NCBI RefSeq assembly: GCF_000375585.1
Contig: NZ_AQWP01000004.1
Span: forward strand, 1-64,000
Direction of reading: 5' to 3'
From: Sinorhizobium meliloti 4H41
GTDB lineage: Bacteria; Pseudomonadota; Alphaproteobacteria; Rhizobiales; Rhizobiaceae
Length of the DNA: 64,000 bases
Shown here: piece after piece, positions 63,702 through 64,000 of the stretch
Numbering within the stretch: the stretch's first letter is position 1
Layout of the letters: the number at the start of each line of letters is the position of its first letter
Position numbers and translations under genes: made by a program
Notes under the pieces: generated by a model
Database searches by the model: none
Told to the model about the DNA's origin: nothing
The model's input: the letters and a program-made list of their open reading frames with translations, nothing else

Positions 63702-64000
63702 ATGAATGCTTTTTCGCCGCCGCCCCGCCTGCTGATGGGCCCCGGTCCGTCCAACGTCGCGCCGGAAGTGCTCGCGGCACAGGCGCGACCGACGATCGGT
63801 CATCTGGACCCCAGCTTCGTCGGATTGATGGACCGCATCAAGGACCAACTCCGCCTCGCGTTCCGAACAGATAACCGTGTGACTTTCCCCCTATCAGCCC
63901 CGGCCTCGCTCGCCATGGAGATGGCGTTGGTGACGCTGCTCGAGCCAGGCGACACCGCCATCATCGCGCAAAACGGCGTGTTCGGCGGACGCATGGCCGA
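63702..64000 (+). CDS. Class V aminotransferase (alanine/serine-glyoxylate type), 5' part only
   Basis: The first 99 codons of a fold-type I PLP enzyme, cut by the window end. LLMGPGPSNVAPEVL near the N-terminus and GHLDPSFVGLMDRIKDQLR are hallmarks of the alanine-glyoxylate/serine-glyoxylate aminotransferase group; APASLAMEMAL is where the PLP-phosphate loop begins. AGAGGA lies about ten bases before ATG 63702. It may act in glyoxylate or purine-derived amino transfer; the Lys and the rest of the active site are outside the window. Confidence 0.85.
   Translation, partial: MNAFSPPPRLLMGPGPSNVAPEVLAAQARPTIGHLDPSFVGLMDRIKDQLRLAFRTDNRVTFPLSAPASLAMEMALVTLLEPGDTAIIAQNGVFGGRMA

Overview
The window reads as an accessory, catabolism-rich stretch of a high-GC alphaproteobacterium of the Rhizobiales, most like the large secondary replicons of Sinorhizobium/Ensifer. 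The clues are GC-rich coding with tight ATGA-type gene overlaps, many solute-binding-protein ABC transporters each paired with a catabolic set and a local LysR/GntR/AraC regulator, and EcfG/RpoE2-like general-stress promoters (GGAAC-N16-CGTT). There are no rRNA, tRNA or CRISPR features and no insertion sequences that I can see. About 58 protein genes are supported, two of them broken. The species assignment is inference.

Layout. 0-3.2 kb: secreted alpha/beta hydrolase, GNAT acetyltransferase, a remnant of a glyoxalase-fold (VOC) gene, and an arginase-fold protein with altered metal ligands. 3.3-14 kb: a ten-gene minus-strand operon (three-subunit HcnABC/opine-oxidase-like dehydrogenase, dipeptide-type SBP, permeases and ATPases, TauE/SafE exporter, SDR) divergent from a LysR gene. 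14.2-16.1 kb: TetR and MFS efflux pair with a perfect palindromic operator. 16.2-24 kb: a SerC-SerA-like fusion protein, a class A beta-lactamase divergent from a LysR gene, and small or stress-type genes (Gly-rich membrane protein, DUF1206, VOC, 62-aa protein). 24.4-31.3 kb: a GntR-controlled operon of KdgD (5-dehydro-4-deoxyglucarate dehydratase family) with an oligopeptide-type ABC transporter; one operator 11-mer lies upstream of both kdgD and gntR. 31.5-32.4 kb: Tat-exported ferritin-like protein behind a perfect EcfG-type promoter.

32.5-41.9 kb is the most striking part. A dialkylglycine decarboxylase gene (dgdA), divergent from its LysR regulator, heads an operon with a split B12-dependent acyl-CoA mutase (large subunit, small subunit, MeaB GTPase), a crotonase, an acyl-CoA ligase and an MFS carrier. 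The large subunit carries the residue pattern of 2-hydroxyisobutyryl-CoA mutase (Val93, Asp120, Gln211) rather than that of methylmalonyl- or isobutyryl-CoA mutase. The operon therefore looks built for tertiary-carbon C4/C5 compounds such as 2-aminoisobutyrate and 2-hydroxyisobutyrate. The adjacent SDR and thiolase genes (43.3-45.3 kb, AraC-controlled) could carry 3-hydroxybutyryl-CoA to acetyl-CoA.

46.4-47.4 kb: RES/Xre toxin-antitoxin pair. 47.4-61.7 kb: a ten-gene minus-strand operon (MttB-superfamily methyltransferase, GbdR-like regulator, M24 DddP-like enzyme, cysteine hydrolase, OpuC/YehZ-type quaternary-amine ABC transporter, enolase-superfamily enzyme, frameshifted Ldh_2 dehydrogenase) facing a LysR gene and a dimethylglycine/sarcosine-dehydrogenase-like flavoenzyme. 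Together these suggest a methylated-amine or betaine regulon. 61.8-64 kb: cupin, VapBC pair, and the start of a class V aminotransferase cut by the window end.
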